Shown in pieces: positions 59,715 through 63,282 of a stretch of 63,282 nt of DNA. The notes beneath the pieces are model-generated. The model worked only from the letters and a program-made list of their open reading frames with translations. It did no database searches and had not been told where the DNA came from. Within the stretch, counting starts at the first letter, position 1; each line of letters begins with the position of its first letter. A program made the position numbers and the translations under genes. The DNA comes from an uncultured Flavobacteriales bacterium (GTDB lineage Bacteria > Bacteroidota > Bacteroidia > Flavobacteriales > Schleiferiaceae), in contig CATMQD010000002.1 of NCBI GenBank assembly GCA_950073045.1, positions 1 through 63,282 on the forward strand, read 5' to 3'.

Positions 59715-61283
59715 TTACTTCACCAAAATTTTAAAGGTGCCGTTTAAATCACCGCTTAAAGCAATTTGATATAAGCCAGGCTCTAAGTTTAAATTGAGAC
59801 GATAGGCATTAAAGGCTTCTATTTGCTCTTGTTTAACTAATTGGCCATTTAAATCAAAGATCATTAAAGTAGCCTGCCATTCGGTATTCTTCTGAGCATC
59901 AATGATTAAGTGATCGAGAGCAGGGTTGGGGTAAACTTTAAATTCTTCATCAGCCATTATTAATTTTGGCTCAGAAAGAGATAGGGCCAGCTCAAAATTG
60001 GGAATTCCATAACCCAAAGAGTCGTTGGGAGAAGTATAAAGGTGTGCTGATTGACGAATATAATCGGCAATTTCTTCACCTTCTTTGGCAGGATAGGCCT
60101 CCATTAAACAGGCTGCTAAACCGGCGATTAAGGGAGCGGAGTAAGAGGTTCCAAAATCAAAGGATACTATACCAGCACCATCTACTAAAGTGGTCGGGGA
60201 GCCTTGAGCGGCGACATCAGGTTTTACTCGACCATCGAAGCTGGGTCCACGACTTGAGAATTGGGCATAGTCGCCAAGATAGCTTACTGCACCAACACTT
60301 AGTACAGAATCACCATCTGCAGGAGCGCCAATATATTGCCAAGCTTGATCCCCATTATTACCAGCAGAAGAAACCACTAAAATGCCTTTACTGGCCGCCT
60401 TATCCGCTGCCTTGGTGATTAAGGTGGTATTGCCATCTAAATCGGAGTAGCTGAAATTGTTTTGGGAATTATCGAAAGTGGTATAGGATACCGAGGTATT
60501 AATAAGATGCACTCCAACACTATCCGCAAATTCTGCTGCCATAAGCCAATAGTCCATTTCAATCGGGGTTTCCTGACTAATATCTTCAGTGGTGAAGAGC
60601 CAGTAATTAGCATGAGGAGCAGTACCCACAAGGGTATCTGGATGATTGGCGGCCATAATGGAGAGTACCGAATTTCCGTGACTGCCATAGCCTCCAAAAA
60701 CATTGGTATCGCCACTTATAAAATTATGGGTGCCTAATAGTCGACCAGATTGCAGCAGGCTATCCATACTCGGCGCTTGTTGCAAACCATAGAATCCAGC
60801 ATCAATAACGGCAATGGTAACTCCTTTGCCAGTATAACCCTCAAGGTGAAGCTTATCGCCATTTAACATTCTTATCTGGCCACGACCAAATCCATAGTCT
60901 AATGAATCTGCGGCGCTAAGCTTGCTTAAGTGACTATGATGATTTCTTGGGTATTCGATTCTTTCTACGAAGGGAAGTTCTGCAAATATTTCGGGATTGG
61001 GATGCTGCAGGTAGAGGTAGTTAAACCAGCGTGAATAGGCTAGAATTTCGGCATTGAGCTCCTTTATGGCTTGGCGATATTCGGGGGCGATAGGAAGGTC
61101 ACTTTTCCCAATTTCAATTCCTTGCAAGTTCCTGCGAGCGATGGCTTCTTTAGAAAGAAACTCTTCTGGAGTCTCTAAAAGCTCAACACTAGAGCCTTTG
61201 TCTTTTAAGTAAAGTCTAAAACTGGTATTACTTTGAGCATTTAAACCTAGACCGATGAGCAGTAGGAATAGAAGTTTGTGCAT
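59715..61283 (-). CDS. S8 (subtilisin-like) serine peptidase, T9SS-sorted
   Basis: GVTIAVIDAGFYGL (Asp), GSHGNSVLSIMA (His), FGTSYSAPLIAGLAA (Ser), C-terminal YPNPALDHLII. Confidence 0.93.
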   Translation of the reverse strand: MHKLLFLLLIGLGLNAQSNTSFRLYLKDKGSSVELLETPEEFLSKEAIARRNLQGIEIGKSDLPIAPEYRQAIKELNAEILAYSRWFNYLYLQHPNPEIFAELPFVERIEYPRNHHSHLSKLSAADSLDYGFGRGQIRMLNGDKLHLEGYTGKGVTIAVIDAGFYGLQQAPSMDSLLQSGRLLGTHNFISGDTNVFGGYGSHGNSVLSIMAANHPDTLVGTAPHANYWLFTTEDISQETPIEMDYWLMAAEFADSVGVHLINTSVSYTTFDNSQNNFSYSDLDGNTTLITKAADKAASKGILVVSSAGNNGDQAWQYIGAPADGDSVLSVGAVSYLGDYAQFSSRGPSFDGRVKPDVAAQGSPTTLVDGAGIVSFDFGTSYSAPLIAGLAACLMEAYPAKEGEEIADYIRQSAHLYTSPNDSLGYGIPNFELALSLSEPKLIMADEEFKVYPNPALDHLIIDAQKNTEWQATLMIFDLNGQLVKQEQIEAFNAYRLNLNLEPGLYQIALSGDLNGTFKILVK

Positions 61284-61381
61284 GTTTTAATTTTTAGTGG
61301 TACAAAAATGCCCACTCCAAACTTTTCGGAAGTTCCAGATTTCATAAAGAGGTTCGGGATTTCATTTAAGCTCAAGTCGGC

Positions 61382-61597
61382 TCACTTATAAAATTCCTCC
61401 ACTATTTCTTTGGCTTGCATAAAATCGCTCTCTTCTACCAAAAGGTCTACATCATTTTGGGCTGAGCCAAAGCCAGCTAAACGAGCAGATTCTACATTAT
61501 TGCGGATTACCGAAGGAATGCCTTGCTCTTCTAAAAGAGCAACAATGCGATTAATAGTGATAGCCGAACTGGTGAGGAGCCGAACGTGATTACTCAT
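61382..61597 (-). CDS. DUF2007 putative signal-transducing protein
   Basis: VRLLTSSAITINRIVALLEEQGIPSVIRN..DLLVEESDFMQAKEIVEEF. Confidence 0.88.
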   Translation of the reverse strand: MSNHVRLLTSSAITINRIVALLEEQGIPSVIRNNVESARLAGFGSAQNDVDLLVEESDFMQAKEIVEEFYK

Positions 61598-61634
61598 GGT
61601 GTAAGAATTTGCCTATAAGATAGCAATTTGAAGC

Positions 61635-62414
61635 TTAGGCAATAATCTTCTTTATAACCCGAAGTTTATGGGTATGGCCGCGTTCTTCGTGATTAAAAAT
61701 ACCACTCTGATCGAGGCGGTCGAGGCGTACTTTACCACTAGCGTGAAGAATGTAATTGTCTTTAAGAATTATCCCCACGTGTACGATGCGGCCTTCATTA
61801 TTATCGAAGAAAGCTAAATCGCCCGGTTCCGATTCTTCAATAAAACTTAAGGTTTCGCCTAGTTCCGCTTGTTGCCAAGCATCGCGTGGAATTTGATGGC
61901 CGGCAATGCGATATACCATCTGGGTAAAACCCGAGCAATCGATACCAGCAGGTGTTCTGCCGCCCCAGAGATAGGGGGCATGCAGGTAGGAAAAGGCCGT
62001 TTCTATTAACTGAACTCTGCTTTGGGTTTCAGTAATGGCCTGTCCATTAAAATGAAAATCCTGACCAGCGAGGGAGAAGTTTTGCTCCGCATCGAGGTTA
62101 GGAAGATAGGAACCCAAAAAGATGGGGAAATAGGTTCCGCCATCTTTTTGAGTAACAATTTCTATTAAATCCGAGGCAATGGAGACTTGAGCATCTTTAC
62201 GGATTTGAGTTTGTTCCTCATCCATAAAATGGGATTGTTTACGATCTATCCAGCCTTCGTAGCGATCGTGGTGCAAACGAATGCGAATCCACTTTTTACG
62301 CTGTTCCAGCACATCATAACTTTCCCCAAATATCACCTGGTTAACCATTTCTGCCGTATCGGCGGGATCCAGGCGCATTGGAATAGCGCTCAGCTTGCAA
62401 ATGCCTCTCACCAT
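61635..62414 (-). CDS. C40 (NlpC/P60) peptidase with SH3-like N-terminus
   Basis: PYLWGGRTPAGIDCSGFTQMVYRIAGHQIPRDAWQQ, GRIVHVGIIL. Confidence 0.95.
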   Translation of the reverse strand: MVRGICKLSAIPMRLDPADTAEMVNQVIFGESYDVLEQRKKWIRIRLHHDRYEGWIDRKQSHFMDEEQTQIRKDAQVSIASDLIEIVTQKDGGTYFPIFLGSYLPNLDAEQNFSLAGQDFHFNGQAITETQSRVQLIETAFSYLHAPYLWGGRTPAGIDCSGFTQMVYRIAGHQIPRDAWQQAELGETLSFIEESEPGDLAFFDNNEGRIVHVGIILKDNYILHASGKVRLDRLDQSGIFNHEERGHTHKLRVIKKIIA

Positions 62415-62418
62415 GTAT

Positions 62419-63282
62419 TTAGGCCATGTTTTCGATTACCATTGCCGAAGCACCACCGCCACCATTACAAATACCAGCAGCACCATATTTACCCTGGTTT
62501 TGCTTAAGTACATTAATTAGAGTAACGATAATACGTGCGCCTGATGCACCTAAGGGGTGACCCATAGAAACCGCTCCACCATTGATATTGGTTTTGGCAG
62601 CGTCAATTTCTAATAACTTCACATTGGCAAGACCAACTACCGAAAATGCTTCGTTTAATTCATAAGCATCTACCTGATCTTTGTTGATACCAGCTTTGGC
62701 TAGAGCTTTCGGTAAGGCTTTGGCTGGAGCAGTTGTAAACCACTCTGGCTCGTGGGCCGCATCAGCGTAAGCGTTTACTTTAGCTAATGGGGTTAAACCT
62801 AGAGCTTCGGCTTTTTCGGCTGACATTAACACTAAGGCAGCGGCGCCATCATTAATATTAGAAGCATTGGCCGCAGTTACGGTTCCTTCTTTATCGAATA
62901 CCGGACGTAAAGTTGGCACTTTCGCCGTGTTTACTTTAAATACGTCTTCGTCTTGCTCTACCATTACGGGATCGCCTTTACGCTGTGGTACGGCAACTGG
63001 AATTACTTCGTCAGCGAAACGACCTTTTTCCCAAGATTCGGCGCTACGACGGTAGCTTTCAAGTGCAAAATTGTCTTGCTCCTCACGACTAAACTCCATG
63101 TCTTTGGCACAAAGCTCAGCGCAATTTCCCATGTGCACTTTATTGTAAATGTCAATAAGTCCATCGCGTAACAAACCGTCTTTAGACTTGATATCGCCTA
63201 ACTTGGTGCCATTACGACCTTCTAAATAATGAGGCACATTGCTCATACTTTCCATACCACCGGCAACTACTACATCTGCATC
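62419..63282 (-). CDS. acetyl-CoA C-acyltransferase (thiolase), 5' end outside window
   Basis: VVVAGGMESMSNVPHYL, NASNINDGAAALVLMS, NINGGAVSMGHPLGASGARI, GICNGGGGASAMVIE; frame open to window end. Confidence 0.96.
   Translation of the reverse strand, partial: DADVVVAGGMESMSNVPHYLEGRNGTKLGDIKSKDGLLRDGLIDIYNKVHMGNCAELCAKDMEFSREEQDNFALESYRRSAESWEKGRFADEVIPVAVPQRKGDPVMVEQDEDVFKVNTAKVPTLRPVFDKEGTVTAANASNINDGAAALVLMSAEKAEALGLTPLAKVNAYADAAHEPEWFTTAPAKALPKALAKAGINKDQVDAYELNEAFSVVGLANVKLLEIDAAKTNINGGAVSMGHPLGASGARIIVTLINVLKQNQGKYGAAGICNGGGGASAMVIENMA

Noticed and set aside
59966-60418. 150-aa plus-strand ORF antisense to the S8 peptidase
   Set aside because: Shadow ORF: His/Gln/Arg-rich translation, antisense to a gene with clear catalytic motifs

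Overview
63.3-kb window from a Bacteroidetes (Flavobacteriia-like) chromosome: seven T9SS cargo proteins with C-terminal sorting domains, TAATG/ATGA-coupled operons and LytTR/hybrid signalling. Most of it is housekeeping or secreted-protein genes (aroQ, gap, mltG, dapF, htrA/degP, valS, rlmH, FKBP, thiolase) that call cleanly from sequence. The accessory-looking spots are: (1) a two-gene AAA ATPase + HNH nuclease module resembling Septu/PtuAB directly after a tRNA-Pro(GGG), followed by an unusual structured intergenic region; (2) an ORF6N (KilA-N-like) gene broken by one in-frame TAG, whose coding sequence holds a palindrome (GGTATCACA..TGTGATACC) that recurs as two longer, perfect palindromes just downstream; (3) a cobalamin-riboswitch-led operon of two T9SS surface proteins (one with an internal duplication), a BtuB-like TonB receptor and a YncE/BtuG-like beta-propeller protein, with a suspicious junction between the last two; (4) tandem LruC-domain lipoprotein paralogs sharing an upstream motif at identical spacing and an identical 3' flank. 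No rRNA, CRISPR array, transposase or prophage was seen. All product calls are by motif recognition only; no database search was run.
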